A stretch of 64,000 nucleotides of DNA from Novosphingobium kaempferiae (GCF_021227995.1 NZ_CP089301.1:682001-746000); one strand, 5' to 3'. Shown: positions 45,270 to 55,163, numbered from the stretch's first letter. Made by a program: numbers and translations. Notes: generated by a model not told the origin, from the letters alone.

Positions 45270-45826
45270 TCAGGCGTCCCTGCGCTTCGCATGTGCCGGT
45301 GGCAGGCGCCGCGGTATGGGCGCGGAGGTAAGTTTCCGGTGCGCGCCTTGACCCACGAGGCGGAACGTCACGGTATCGACCGGCTCGGCCTTGGAGCTGC
45401 AGGCGGTCCGCGCAGGTCTCGCCTCCGCCCCTCGTTTTCGCAGCACGGCGCGTGCCGAGCGCCGGGAGGTCCGAGAATGGGCAGTGCACCGGCCGCCACG
45501 CCCTTTGGATAGGCGTTCTTCCCGTAGCTGCAGGCGACCATAGTCTGCGGAGGCCTGCACGGCGGCATGCTCGCCAAGCGATACATCGAGGGCGCCTGCG
45601 GCGTTGGTTTCGTCAAATCGGCCATAGCGCACATCCCCAAATCCGGAGATTCGGCGGTAACTCGGCTCGACGACCAACGTATTGACCAGGCCACCGGTCG
45701 CGATAGGCCGCCGAACAGCGTTCGTGGAGGCCCTTTAAAGACTTCGATAGAGTTGTTGAAGTCCGACTGCGTCAGGCAGCGCACGGTGACCTGCGGGTTC
45801 TCCCCAGCCCGGACCGCGCGACGCAT
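45270..45826 (-). pseudogene. Decayed TonB-dependent siderophore-type receptor fragment
   Basis: Two overlapping minus frames together read as the plug domain of a TonB receptor: IEVFKGPPRTLFGGLSRP in one, then VNTLVVEPSYRRISGFGDVRYGRFDETNAAGALDVSL in the other. Adding one base near 45695 joins them as SRPGGLVNTLV, the usual plug motif. Further on, VTFRLVGQGAHRKLT is barrel-like but the frame then ends. The N-terminus and most of the barrel are absent. It is a relic next to the lasso cluster. Confidence 0.75.
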
Positions 45827-46215
45827 AGATACTGCGGGTCAGCTGGGCGATATGCGCGCTGATGAAGACACACATTTTCCTGAGTGCGTGGATCCGCTGC
45901 CCCACCATTGCGTGCGGGTCATCGGGCGGCATGCCTGCGAGCCCCGTCCGGCGCAAATGGAGATAGATCCCCACCAGGGCTCGTACTGCCATCATTTTAG
46001 TACCTTGCTCTTGATTGGGTACTAACTCTGCGTCATGGTACTGAAATTGATCACGGATCGAGGACGGACCCGTTCTTTTGCGACAACAATTGTTGAACGC
46101 GAACGTTCGAGATCGTTTTTAAATGGGGGTCATGCGAACCCGTCAGCTTGTGCAGTTCCGCCCGAGCCCGAAGTACCCATGGCAATCGCGCCGCCTTTAT
46201 TGAAAGCGTGCCCCG
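45827..46215. other. Intergenic region upstream of the ECF sigma gene
   Basis: No gene is supported in this ~390-bp stretch. It lies between the receptor relic and the sigma factor and must hold the promoter of the lasso uptake arm. It is more AT-rich around 46000-46130. No clear operator was recognised. Confidence 0.4.
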
Positions 46216-46794
46216 ATGACAGCTGATGCCGAGAATTCGCGGGTGCCCAATCTCACGTATCAAGATCAATGCGGACAACCGCCCGCAACACCGGTTGAGG
46301 AGACGGACATCAGTTCCATTTATGCGGTGGAGGCTCCGCGACTGCGGAAGTACTTTCGCGCACGCCTACGCAGTGGCGATGAAGCAGGCGATCTCGTACA
46401 GGAGGCATTCGCGCGCCTCTTGCGCGTCATGGCACGCGAGCGGCCGCAACGCCCTGCCGCCTATCTTCAGCGCATCGCCCGCAATCTGCTTTTCAATCGC
46501 AGCAAGCGCCTCGAGAACCAGCTGGCGCCGTATCACGTCTCCTTCGACGACGGCTACGAGCATGCCTCGAAACCCGATCAATGTGACCGTATCGAGGTCG
46601 AAGATATGATGCGGATCTACCGCCGGGCCTTGAGCGAACTCCCGGAAAAGACGCGGCAGGTTTTTCTCCTTCACCGGGTGGATGAGCTGACGTACAAAGA
46701 GATTGGAGAAAGGCTCGGAATATCTATCCCGACGGTGCAGTATCACGTTGCGCGCGCCCTTGCTCACATTGACACCGCTCTGGAGCAGGGATGA
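46216..46794 (+). CDS. ECF (FecI-like) RNA polymerase sigma factor
   Basis: A 192-residue sigma-70 of the extracytoplasmic FecI type. Region 2 is YAVEAPRLRKYFRARLRSGDEAGDLVQEAFARLL; region 4 is ALSELPEKTRQVFLLHRVDELTYKEIGERLGISIPTVQYHVARALAHI. It would direct transcription of the receptor/isopeptidase genes when released. It overlaps the FecR gene by 4 bp. Isopeptidase-type lasso clusters in alphaproteobacteria typically carry such sigma/anti-sigma pairs (family knowledge). The start has only a weak Shine-Dalgarno. Confidence 0.9.
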   Translation: MTADAENSRVPNLTYQDQCGQPPATPVEETDISSIYAVEAPRLRKYFRARLRSGDEAGDLVQEAFARLLRVMARERPQRPAAYLQRIARNLLFNRSKRLENQLAPYHVSFDDGYEHASKPDQCDRIEVEDMMRIYRRALSELPEKTRQVFLLHRVDELTYKEIGERLGISIPTVQYHVARALAHIDTALEQG

Positions 46795-47876
46795 TGGACA
46801 GCAAGCAACCAGCCGCGGACAACAGCGCCTTCAGGAACGCGGCAGCGGAATGGTTTGCAGTCATGCGCGGTCCGGATGCCGAACACCGCCGCTCCGAGTT
46901 CGATGCCTGGCTTGCAGCGAGTCCCGCGCATCGCCATGCCTACAATCGTATCGCCGAGACCTTCAGCTACGGCAAATTTCTAAAAAACGACGAGGCTTTA
47001 TCGAAGGCAACAGCCTGCAACACGCAAGGTTCGCGCGGCATTCGCGGAAGAAAGGTCCGTGCTGCATTTGCTTTGGGCGCCGTGATCGTGGTTTGCTGCG
47101 CCGTGTCCTTCTTGTGGGCCGCCCCCACCGCGACCATTAGCCCCAATGTGGCTGGCGGGTTCGCGTTGAAGAAGCCTAACGCGAATTCCACGACATTGAC
47201 GAACAAACTTGGGCCGCGCCGCTCGTTCCAGCTCATCGATGGCTCAACGGTGATGCTTGACACTGGAAGCGTCCTGCTTGTCTCGTTCGATGAGCAGCAT
47301 CGAAATTTGCGCGTCGTCAGCGGCCACGTCCGCTTCGAGGTCGCGCACGAAGCCCGCCCTTTCATGGTCGCCGCCGGGCGGGGGGCGGTCACTGCGCGGG
47401 GCACGATCTTTGACGTCACCGTTGCAGCGAGCCACGATGTTACGGTGGAGTTGCTCAAAGGTTCCGTGGACGTAGATTTTCCCCATCACGGCCAAGACGG
47501 AAGGCCCAATCGCGTGCGCCTCCGGCCCGGCGAACACTTCGCTTTCGCGGACGTTCCTCGGGCACAGCCCGAACTCGGGATGCGGAAGTTCAAGGTTTCC
47601 ACGCAAGGCTCCGCCAGGGTACGAGAATACGAGAAAGTGCGCCTTGCCGACCTTTTGTCCGAGGCAAACCGCACCAATTTGCTCCCGGTCCACACGGCCT
47701 CAAGCGATCTGGATACAATGACGGTGTCCGGAACATTCAGGTTAGCCGAACCACACGAATTGGCGCGAAGTCTGGCCCAGTTACTCGGCCTTTCCCTGGT
47801 AACTTCGTCGACCTCCCTGATGCTGACGCGTTCCTGCAACGGCTTTGATCGAGAAACTTGTCAGCCGCCCTCATAA
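46791..47876 (+). CDS. FecR-family anti-sigma factor
   Basis: A 361-residue protein. The N-terminal cytoplasmic domain (NAAAEWFAVMRGPDAEHRRSEFDAWLAASPAHRHAYNRI) binds the sigma factor. One membrane helix follows (~89-110, AAFALGAVIVVCCAVSFLWA). The periplasmic FecR domain has GPRRSFQLIDGSTVMLDTGSVLLV and VELLKGSVDVDF, and a C-terminal STN-like part, VSGTFRLAEPHELARSLAQLLGL. It passes the receptor's ligand signal to the sigma factor. ATG 46791 overlaps the sigma stop. Confidence 0.9.
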   Translation: MMDSKQPAADNSAFRNAAAEWFAVMRGPDAEHRRSEFDAWLAASPAHRHAYNRIAETFSYGKFLKNDEALSKATACNTQGSRGIRGRKVRAAFALGAVIVVCCAVSFLWAAPTATISPNVAGGFALKKPNANSTTLTNKLGPRRSFQLIDGSTVMLDTGSVLLVSFDEQHRNLRVVSGHVRFEVAHEARPFMVAAGRGAVTARGTIFDVTVAASHDVTVELLKGSVDVDFPHHGQDGRPNRVRLRPGEHFAFADVPRAQPELGMRKFKVSTQGSARVREYEKVRLADLLSEANRTNLLPVHTASSDLDTMTVSGTFRLAEPHELARSLAQLLGLSLVTSSTSLMLTRSCNGFDRETCQPPS

Positions 47877-47943
47877 ATCGCGCCACGCAGTTGTCGTCTC
47901 CCCGGAAGGCCGATCGTTTCGGTCGTGAAACACAGGGAGCGTC

Positions 47944-50526
47944 ATGGGGAACTTCAAAGCAAGGCTCTTGATATCTGCAATAGGTTTGGCGGTGGTCATG
48001 GGAGCACCGGCCTGCGCCGAGGAGGATCGCCAGGAATATCATCTGCCTGCGCAGGATCTCGGCACCGCACTGCGCGCAGTTGGTCGCACGTCGAACCGAG
48101 AGATAATGTTTCAGGTCGAGACTGTCGAAGGGAAACAAAGCCCTGCCCTGGATGGCACTTACAGCCCGGACGAAGCGATCGCCATTCTTCTTCGCGGTTC
48201 TGGTCTCATGGTTTCACAGCGCGGAGCTACCATCCTTATTCAAACCGGATTTCCGCCCGCGCCAGCTCAGGCAAGTGATGCACAGGACACTATTCTGGTG
48301 ACTGGTACCCGCATCCGCGGAGCTCCTTCGACATCGCCGATAACCACCATAAGCCGAGAGGACGCAGAGTCCCGCGGCCAGATCGATCTGGGGCAAATTG
48401 TCCGGGACCTGCCCCAGAACTTTGCTGGTGGCCAGAACCCGACCATTGCAGGGCCGGGACAGGGCGGAACGCAGAACACGACGGGCTCGTCCGCGATCAA
48501 TCTGCGCGGGCTTGGGCCGGATGCCTCACTGACGCTGGTCAACGGCCACCGGCTGGCTTTCGATGCGGTATATCAGGGCGTCGATATTTCCGCGATCCCG
48601 CTTGCCGCGATCGAGCGCGTCGATGTTACGGCAGACGGCGCATCCGCTTTGTATGGTTCCGACGCGGTTGGCGGCGTTGCCAATGTGATCCTGCGCAGAC
48701 GGGTAAAAGGCGTGATTACGTCGGCAACCCTTGGGGCGGCCACTGCGGGCGGGGCTGTGACCCGGCAGTTCGATCTTGTAGCGGGGCCAAGCTGGTCGTC
48801 GGGCAGTTTCATGGCGGCCGCGAACTACCGGCAGGTTAGTGAAATTGTCGGGCGGCATCGCTCCTACACAAGCCGACTGTCACCGGATGGAACACTCGTA
48901 GCGGGACAGAAGCAGTTCAGCATTGTAGTGGCTGGCTATCAGAATTTGACGGACCGCCTCACGCTTGAGATGGACGGCAACTACCTGCACCGTTCCCTGC
49001 CGCAGTGCCTCACGGTTACCGTGGTTGCCCCGAACAGCTGCTACGAAAATGGCAGCGTCGTCTCCTCGGTCGTCGACAGCTGGTCGTTCTCGCCTACCTT
49101 GCGACTGGACCTTGGATCCGATTGGCTCGCACGGCTTGCAGGTACGTACAGCCGCAGCAAGACGTCCATCACCACCCGTAACATTGTCGGCGCGGAGGAA
49201 ACGGCGGTTTACAGGCCGAACTACGACAACGATCTGAAATCGGTGGAATTGGGTCTGGAAGGTCCCCTGTTCCACCTTCCCGGCGGTGAAGCACGCCTAG
49301 CGGTCGGTGCCGGCTACCGCGGAAGCAGGCTGGATTACGATGTACGCAGTTACGTGAACGGCGCGGAGAGCCCGATCGGCGTCTTCAAGCAGACAAGCAA
49401 CGTCGGGTTTGCTTACGGCGAGCTGTTCCTTCCGTTTGTCTCGCCGCAGACGTCGTTGCCCTTGATCAATACCCTTCAATTTGTTGGGGCGATCCGTTTC
49501 GAGGATCACGAGGGTATCGATCGTGTCACGACCCCCAAAATAGGTCTCGTATACTCTCCGACGCAGGGCATTGAGATCAAAGCCAATTGGGGTAAGTCGT
49601 TCAAGGCACCAACCCTCTTCCAACTGGGTCAGGCGAGCAATGCCCAACTCGTCACCGCCGCCATGTACACGCCGGCGCCGCCAAGTTCCCTACCGGTTCT
49701 GTATCTGTTTGGGGGCAACCCCAACCTGGCACCGGAGCGAGCGACGACATGGAACATCTCCGGTGCCGTCGCGCCCGCTTTGCTCGAGGGTCTCAAGGCG
49801 GAAGTGAGTTACTTCAAGATAAAATACCGTGGCAGGGTCGCCGAGCCACTGCTCAATTCCTTGCAGGCGTTCCGCCCCGTATATGCCGATTACGTCCAGC
49901 TCAACCCAAGTGCGGACGAGGTTCTTTCAGCGATCGAGGGCGTTACAGGCGTCTTCCAGAACCTGACAGATGGCGAATTTGACCCCGGCGCGGTGTCCGC
50001 GATAGTGCGCGACAACCTGCAGAACGTGTCTTTGCAATCATCGCGCGGTGTCGATGTCGCGGTGAGCTACGATCACCATTTCGCGCAGAACAGCCGTCTG
50101 TCGGTGAAAGGCTCGGCCAGCTATATCGACAGTAAGCGGAAAGTGACGGCTACTTTGCCCGTTGTTCCGCAGTCGGGTGTGATTTTCACCCCGCCGCACT
50201 GGCGCGCACGAATGACGGCAAGCTGGGAGCGCGACAACGTCACAGCCACGGTGATTGGCAATTATGTCGGCGGAACGACCGATAACCGCTACAATCCCAC
50301 GGTCAGGGTCGGATCATTCACCACGCTCGATGCCGCGGCGTCCATCCGCAGCGTGGCACAGCGCGGAATGCTGGCCAACTTGCAGTGGAGGGTGGTAGTC
50401 CAGAACCTTCTGGATGCCAAGCCGGCCGTGATCCGAACGAGCCTGCCATCGCTTCCGCCGTTCGATTCACTCAACCAGTCAATGTTGGGCCGCGTCGTCA
50501 CGATTACTCTGATGAAGGCCTGGTGA
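47944..50526 (+). CDS. TonB-dependent receptor/transducer with STN domain (lasso-peptide receptor candidate)
   Basis: An 860-residue receptor. The signal peptide (MGNFKARLLISAIGLAVVMG) is followed by an N-terminal STN signalling domain at ~30-100 (EYHLPAQDLGTALRAVGRTSNREIMFQ...LLRGSGL). A TonB box (DTILVTGTRIRG), a plug with VDVTADGASALYGSDAVGGVANVILRR and a barrel follow. An STN domain means it contacts FecR in the periplasm, so ligand binding switches on the sigma factor. Between FecR and the isopeptidase, its ligand is most likely the lasso peptide made by the opposite arm (inference). AGGGAGC precedes ATG 47944; the stop is 1 bp from the isopeptidase start. Confidence 0.9.
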   Translation: MGNFKARLLISAIGLAVVMGAPACAEEDRQEYHLPAQDLGTALRAVGRTSNREIMFQVETVEGKQSPALDGTYSPDEAIAILLRGSGLMVSQRGATILIQTGFPPAPAQASDAQDTILVTGTRIRGAPSTSPITTISREDAESRGQIDLGQIVRDLPQNFAGGQNPTIAGPGQGGTQNTTGSSAINLRGLGPDASLTLVNGHRLAFDAVYQGVDISAIPLAAIERVDVTADGASALYGSDAVGGVANVILRRRVKGVITSATLGAATAGGAVTRQFDLVAGPSWSSGSFMAAANYRQVSEIVGRHRSYTSRLSPDGTLVAGQKQFSIVVAGYQNLTDRLTLEMDGNYLHRSLPQCLTVTVVAPNSCYENGSVVSSVVDSWSFSPTLRLDLGSDWLARLAGTYSRSKTSITTRNIVGAEETAVYRPNYDNDLKSVELGLEGPLFHLPGGEARLAVGAGYRGSRLDYDVRSYVNGAESPIGVFKQTSNVGFAYGELFLPFVSPQTSLPLINTLQFVGAIRFEDHEGIDRVTTPKIGLVYSPTQGIEIKANWGKSFKAPTLFQLGQASNAQLVTAAMYTPAPPSSLPVLYLFGGNPNLAPERATTWNISGAVAPALLEGLKAEVSYFKIKYRGRVAEPLLNSLQAFRPVYADYVQLNPSADEVLSAIEGVTGVFQNLTDGEFDPGAVSAIVRDNLQNVSLQSSRGVDVAVSYDHHFAQNSRLSVKGSASYIDSKRKVTATLPVVPQSGVIFTPPHWRARMTASWERDNVTATVIGNYVGGTTDNRYNPTVRVGSFTTLDAAASIRSVAQRGMLANLQWRVVVQNLLDAKPAVIRTSLPSLPPFDSLNQSMLGRVVTITLMKAW

Positions 50527-50527
50527 T

Positions 50528-52675
50528 ATGGCCTGCTTATCTCTCCTTAACGGCCTGGCGGCAACCGTCTGTGTGGGAGTATCCACCCCAGCCATAGCGG
50601 CAACGCCGTGCGAAGGTCTTCTGCTTACTCAAGCGAAAGCTGATCGAACGGAGCCAGTCACCGAGGAGACGCTGGTGGGCCTGCGGGATATCGGTCCAAT
50701 CTATCGCGCTGACGCGACGCGTCCCATTCTTGCGGTGTCTCCCGATGGTAAGGTGGCCGCTTTCGAGCTGCATCAAGGAAACTTCTTAACGAACGGATAC
50801 TGCTCTGCGGTGGTTGTAATCCCAGTTCGAAAGGGCGCGAAGCCCATCATCGTCGATTTCAGCGACGAATTGATCTTGGACCGCTCGCCTGCCTTCAATT
50901 GGGCCGCATTCGAAACAGGTGTTTCCGCCCCCGTCACGCCCCATTGGGCTCCCGATGGACGTTCGCTCGCCTATTTGAAACGCGTTCGCGGATCGACGCA
51001 GGTATGGGTCGCCAACAGCGTCACCGGCGACCCTCGCCAACTCACGCATTCCAAAGCGGATGTGGAGGATCTGCGGATTACGGACGATGGCCGGACGGTC
51101 CTGTACGCGGCGAGGTCTGATCTTTCCGATCAAATCGCTGCGATTGATCAGGAAGGTCGCAGGGGGTGGCGAGCCGATGCCCGGCTTCTGCCTCTTCGTG
51201 GGCCGCGACCGCAGACGCCGACGGTACCACGGCGCTACTTCGCCATTGACGTGGCGAACGGTACAATGCGTGAGGCGTCTGAAGCGGAAGTCGCTCAATT
51301 CGCCCGGCCGACAGGCGTCCCGTCCGAGGCGACGGCTTTTGCGGCCAGTCGCGGGCAATTGGCGTGGATAGAGCCGCAGAGCGGCTCGCGCATTCCCGCT
51401 CCGCATGACCTTATCGTACAATCGGCGAAAGGAGAACGGAAGGTCTGTTCCGCAGCGGTCTGTGGCGCCGGCCCGCTCTCCCGCTTATGGTGGACTGCGG
51501 ACGGCGGCCGGCTGCGTTTCACAAGGCGAGAAGGATGGGCGGACAGCCTGACGGGCGTTTATGAGTGGGCACCCGAGATGAAGGCGCCTCGTCGTCTTCT
51601 TTTGACGCCCGATGCCTTGACCGATTGCGCCCCGCTGGGGCACGACCTTTTGTGCCTGCGCGAAAGCTCAACTCAGCCGCGACGGCTCGTTACCCTCGGC
51701 CTGGCTAACGATCGCCCTCGGCTGATCTTCGATCCGAACATCGAATTTTCAGCGCTCGCGCTGGGGCGTGTCGAGCGCCTTCAATGGCGTAATCCGTCTG
51801 GCGTCGCCTTCTATGGGGATTTGGTCTATCCGGTCGGCTACCCCGGCAACGGTCGGCGTCCTCTTGTCGTCGTACAGTACCGTTCAAAGGGGTTCCTGCG
51901 TGGCGGCACCGGCGACGAAGTGGCGATTCAGGCGCTGGCAAACCGCGGATACTTCGTACTGGTTGCGGATATTCGCGATGCCGAGGCCATAGTGGGTGAT
52001 CAAGAAAGTGCGGCCGCGCTGCAAAAGGCCTATGAGCATGAAATGGCCGGAGTAAGGGGCGTCCTCGCGGGCATCGAAAGCCAGGTGACTGCACTGATCG
52101 AACGGGGCCTGGTGGACAGGGATCGTATCGGCATCAGCGGGCTGAGTGCCGGATCCCTCACTGTACAATTCGCTGCAAAGCATAGCCTGCTCTTCGCGGC
52201 CGGCTCTCTCAGTGGCTGTTGCCTCGATCCCATGCAGGATGCGTTCCTGGGGCCGATGATCGCGGGGCAATACCATGAGGTCGGATGGCCGAAGATGGCT
52301 GATGGCGATGCCGCAATCTGGAAGCAGGTATCCCTCTGGAGTGAACCGCAAAAGGTGAGATTTCCGTTGCTCTTTCAAGCTGCGGACAACGAGTATCTGG
52401 CAGCAGCGCCGAGTTACACTGCACTGCGCCAGGCCGGAGTGCCCACTGACCTTTATATCTTCCCCGACGAATTCCACCTGAAGCGTCAACCTGCCCATCA
52501 GCTTTCCGTTTACAAACGCAACAGGGCCTGGTTCGATTTCTGGCTGAGAGGGATCTTGCCCGCCGATGAAACAGAGCGCGAGGAAGCGCTGCGATGGCAG
52601 GAAATGCGCAAGGTATGGAAGCCTTCAGTTCCCGGGAAGCGCGCGGCCGCAGCCGAAAGGTCCGAAGGGCATTAA
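50528..52675 (+). CDS. Lasso-peptide isopeptidase (AtxE2-like, prolyl-oligopeptidase fold)
   Basis: A 715-residue serine hydrolase with a signal peptide (MACLSLLNGLAATVCVGVST). It has a beta-propeller half (APDGRSLAYLKRVRGSTQVWV) and an alpha/beta-hydrolase half. The nucleophile is Ser540 in ISGLSAGSLT, a Glu (Glu622, in AADNEYL) stands where most relatives have Asp, and His650 is in DEFHLK. The Ser-Glu and Glu-His spacings (82 and 28) nearly equal those I recall for AtxE2 (S527/E610/H638). AtxE-type enzymes open the macrolactam ring of a cognate lasso peptide. It is coupled to the receptor gene. Confidence 0.88.
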   Translation: MACLSLLNGLAATVCVGVSTPAIAATPCEGLLLTQAKADRTEPVTEETLVGLRDIGPIYRADATRPILAVSPDGKVAAFELHQGNFLTNGYCSAVVVIPVRKGAKPIIVDFSDELILDRSPAFNWAAFETGVSAPVTPHWAPDGRSLAYLKRVRGSTQVWVANSVTGDPRQLTHSKADVEDLRITDDGRTVLYAARSDLSDQIAAIDQEGRRGWRADARLLPLRGPRPQTPTVPRRYFAIDVANGTMREASEAEVAQFARPTGVPSEATAFAASRGQLAWIEPQSGSRIPAPHDLIVQSAKGERKVCSAAVCGAGPLSRLWWTADGGRLRFTRREGWADSLTGVYEWAPEMKAPRRLLLTPDALTDCAPLGHDLLCLRESSTQPRRLVTLGLANDRPRLIFDPNIEFSALALGRVERLQWRNPSGVAFYGDLVYPVGYPGNGRRPLVVVQYRSKGFLRGGTGDEVAIQALANRGYFVLVADIRDAEAIVGDQESAAALQKAYEHEMAGVRGVLAGIESQVTALIERGLVDRDRIGISGLSAGSLTVQFAAKHSLLFAAGSLSGCCLDPMQDAFLGPMIAGQYHEVGWPKMADGDAAIWKQVSLWSEPQKVRFPLLFQAADNEYLAAAPSYTALRQAGVPTDLYIFPDEFHLKRQPAHQLSVYKRNRAWFDFWLRGILPADETEREEALRWQEMRKVWKPSVPGKRAAAAERSEGH

Positions 52676-52713
52676 TTTCATAAGCCCAAGTCGTCCAGGC
52701 GACCCCGCCCGCG

Positions 52714-54462
52714 TCACGACCCCACGCTGCCCCATCGCCTGACCCACGCCTCGGTATCGAGCAACGCCATCAATCGGGGGCGATGGGCGTCTCCAACATC
52801 GCCTTCACGCTTGAAGAGGCCCTCAAGTTGCACGCGATCAACTATTCCCTTTCTTGCAAGCTCACCATCGATCAGTCTTTCGGCGATCTCGGACCGGCGC
52901 TGCTCTATGAAATTGGCCACGAAACCTTCGGGTGTTCCCTTACCCTGACGCGCAGCAACTTTAGGGGGCAGTGCTGATGCGAACGCCCTGCGAGCTACCG
53001 CACGATCGACGCCGCCCTCGCACACCTCCCAGGACGGAATGCCGAGGCACATTTCGACAATCGGCTGCGACAGCAGAGGGCTGATCATTGGGACTGCAAG
53101 ACTTTTGTCACGGTGCTCGATATGGTTCATGGCCCGCAGGAGAAGTGTCACGTGCCCGATCCTCCCTGGTGGCGTATCGCTTGGATGATCGAACCAGGGG
53201 TGTTCGACCGGTTGGTCTTTCTGTGCGGCAAGGAAGTCGGTATGGAGCAGACCGGGATCTGCTTTCCAACCCATCCCTTTTCCACGAGCGCGGTATACGC
53301 GCATCGCCTCATCAAGCACTTGCCACGGGCTGGAGCCGGTCAGCGCGCAAACGTCCTTGAAAGTGGAAAGTGTGCCGCGCGACCAACCTTCCTTGCTGTA
53401 ACGATCGATTACCGGTCGCGCCGAATGCGTGAGATAGAACACGTTGTCACCCCCGGCGCCTACGAAAAAGCCGTCGGCCTCGCAGAGGCTTACCGCCTCC
53501 CGGACAGCCTGGTTATAAGCCATTTCGTGGAGCTTGCCGCAGGGCAGCGGCACGCCTTCTGCAACCGAGACATCCATGTCGATGGCTTCCACCGCATGGA
53601 AGGCTTCGATCAGATTCGCGTTGAAAGCGCACGCCACCTCGCGGGCGTAAATGCGCTCGTCTCCGGCCGGATCCGAGGTACTTAACGTGACGCACGAGAT
53701 TGATGGCGACGCCCTGGCAAGGCAGGCAGCGACAATCGAGGAATCCAATCCTCCGGAGAGCCCGACGAGGGGACGCGCGAAACCGGAAGCCCATGCGCTA
53801 TGAACGCTTCGCACGGCGCGGCCTAATCGATCGCTGGCCGGCTCATTGCCCGACCAGGGATCGATATGGTCCCAGGGACTCCACACACGTCGCGCTGCGG
53901 GTAACGGCGCGGCGACATCGAGGGAACAACCCGCCAGCAATTGGGCAACCCCATGGATTGCGGTCTTCTCAAAAGGTAGATGCGGCAATAACAGGGACCT
54001 GCCGACCACGTCCCAATCGACTGCGGCAACAGTAACACCTGCGGTCACGAGCAGTGTGAAATCGGAAGCGAACGCTGTTCCGAGTTTTCCCTGGGCATAA
54101 TAGCAGGAAAGCCCCCCCGATGGGTCACGCAGAACGGTGATGCCCGTGGCCGACCTGAACGCAGCGACATAACTTCCCCAGAAACGCTCCACGAGATGCC
54201 GGCCGGAAGTGAGACTTGCGCGCCGACTGTCATCGTCATTGAGGCTGCGGACCTGCTCGGGTGGACCGTGGCGCGCAAAGAGATTGCCCACGATGATGCC
54301 TCCCGCGTCGCTCGCGACGATCGCGTCGGCTGGTCCGTCTGCCAGGAGAACGAACTCGGGTGTGTGATGGACCACCCTCAAGCCAATGCATGCCGCCAGC
54401 TGCTCGCTTTGGTGCGGGCACATGGCTTCCTCGACATTCGGAACGATCAGTAGGTAGCGCAT
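52714..54462 (-). CDS. Lasso-peptide macrolactam synthetase (asparagine-synthetase-like C protein)
   Basis: A 582-residue AsnB homologue. The N-terminal half is glutaminase-like but the protein starts MRYLLIV, lacking the Cys2 nucleophile, as in lasso C proteins. The ATP-pyrophosphatase motif SGGLDSS is at residues 236-242. FVGAGGDNVFY and MNHIEHRDKSLAVPMISPLLSQPIVEMCLGIP follow. It adenylates the side chain of core Asp8 and joins it to Gly1. ATG 54462 directly abuts the B stop, so translation is probably coupled. It ends 38 bp from the convergent isopeptidase. Confidence 0.93.
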   Translation of the reverse strand: MRYLLIVPNVEEAMCPHQSEQLAACIGLRVVHHTPEFVLLADGPADAIVASDAGGIIVGNLFARHGPPEQVRSLNDDDSRRASLTSGRHLVERFWGSYVAAFRSATGITVLRDPSGGLSCYYAQGKLGTAFASDFTLLVTAGVTVAAVDWDVVGRSLLLPHLPFEKTAIHGVAQLLAGCSLDVAAPLPAARRVWSPWDHIDPWSGNEPASDRLGRAVRSVHSAWASGFARPLVGLSGGLDSSIVAACLARASPSISCVTLSTSDPAGDERIYAREVACAFNANLIEAFHAVEAIDMDVSVAEGVPLPCGKLHEMAYNQAVREAVSLCEADGFFVGAGGDNVFYLTHSARPVIDRYSKEGWSRGTLSTFKDVCALTGSSPWQVLDEAMRVYRARGKGMGWKADPGLLHTDFLAAQKDQPVEHPWFDHPSDTPPGRIGHVTLLLRAMNHIEHRDKSLAVPMISPLLSQPIVEMCLGIPSWEVCEGGVDRAVARRAFASALPPKVAARQGKGTPEGFVANFIEQRRSEIAERLIDGELARKGIVDRVQLEGLFKREGDVGDAHRPRLMALLDTEAWVRRWGSVGS

Positions 54463-55140
54463 TCAACACACCGTCAGGATAGGAGCGAACATCTGGACGC
54501 GATCCGGTCTGTCATTCAGGACGAGGCCTTCGTCCTGCACCCAGCAATGCGCGGCGAAGGGGTTTGGCTGGATGCCGATGACCAGGGTAGAGGCGAGGCC
54601 GTGTTTGCGGCACGATGCCGCAAGCGCGAGCGATCGCGCCAGGCACCGATTGTTGCTCCCGAGCAGCATGTCCGCCCTGGCGAAGGCCCGAACAATAGCG
54701 TCGCGATCCGCAAGCCTGGTCCGGGGGAGAACCTGACCGGCGTTAGATCCCAGGCCTTTCAATACGGCGAGCAGCCGTTCAAGCGGCCAGGTCTTCACGC
54801 GCCTACTCCACACCAGCTGGGTGGTGAGAGCTGCGAAAACGAGCCAGCTCGAGACATTCCCCGATGCGGGATCGAGTGCAGTGTCCGCGAGCGCGATCCT
54901 GGCAGATGTCATCGCCATGGGCGGCTGGTCCTGATCGCTCACCGCCAGGACGTCACGATCCTTCAATTCAAGCAGCCGCTCGTGGTCCAACCCGATGAGC
55001 GCTGCCCCGAGTGCCCACCGTCGAAAGGCCGGAGCCTGTTCATGTGTCAGCGCCCGATAACGGCCGCCGCCCGGGTCCAGGAGGATGACACGCTCACCGG
55101 CGATGCAGAAGTGCATGCCCTCGCGAAGTCTAAAGCCCAT
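54463..55140 (-). CDS. Lasso-peptide leader-binding and protease protein (fused B1-B2)
   Basis: A 225-residue protein. Residues ~1-75 form a PqqD-like RRE (GERVILLDPGGGRYRALTHEQAPAFRRW) that binds the precursor leader. The C-terminal half is a transglutaminase-like protease (Cys166 in NNRCLARS, His198 in FAAHCWVQ, Asp210 in LNDRPD). It removes the leader after the Lys preceding core Gly1. ATG 55140 was chosen because AAGAGG is just upstream and MGFRLREG starts the RRE; ATG 55194 would extend through the intergenic hairpin. Fusion of B1 and B2 is normal in proteobacteria. Confidence 0.93.
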   Translation of the reverse strand: MGFRLREGMHFCIAGERVILLDPGGGRYRALTHEQAPAFRRWALGAALIGLDHERLLELKDRDVLAVSDQDQPPMAMTSARIALADTALDPASGNVSSWLVFAALTTQLVWSRRVKTWPLERLLAVLKGLGSNAGQVLPRTRLADRDAIVRAFARADMLLGSNNRCLARSLALAASCRKHGLASTLVIGIQPNPFAAHCWVQDEGLVLNDRPDRVQMFAPILTVC

Positions 55141-55163
55141 CGGGAAACCTCTTGGGGTCAGGA

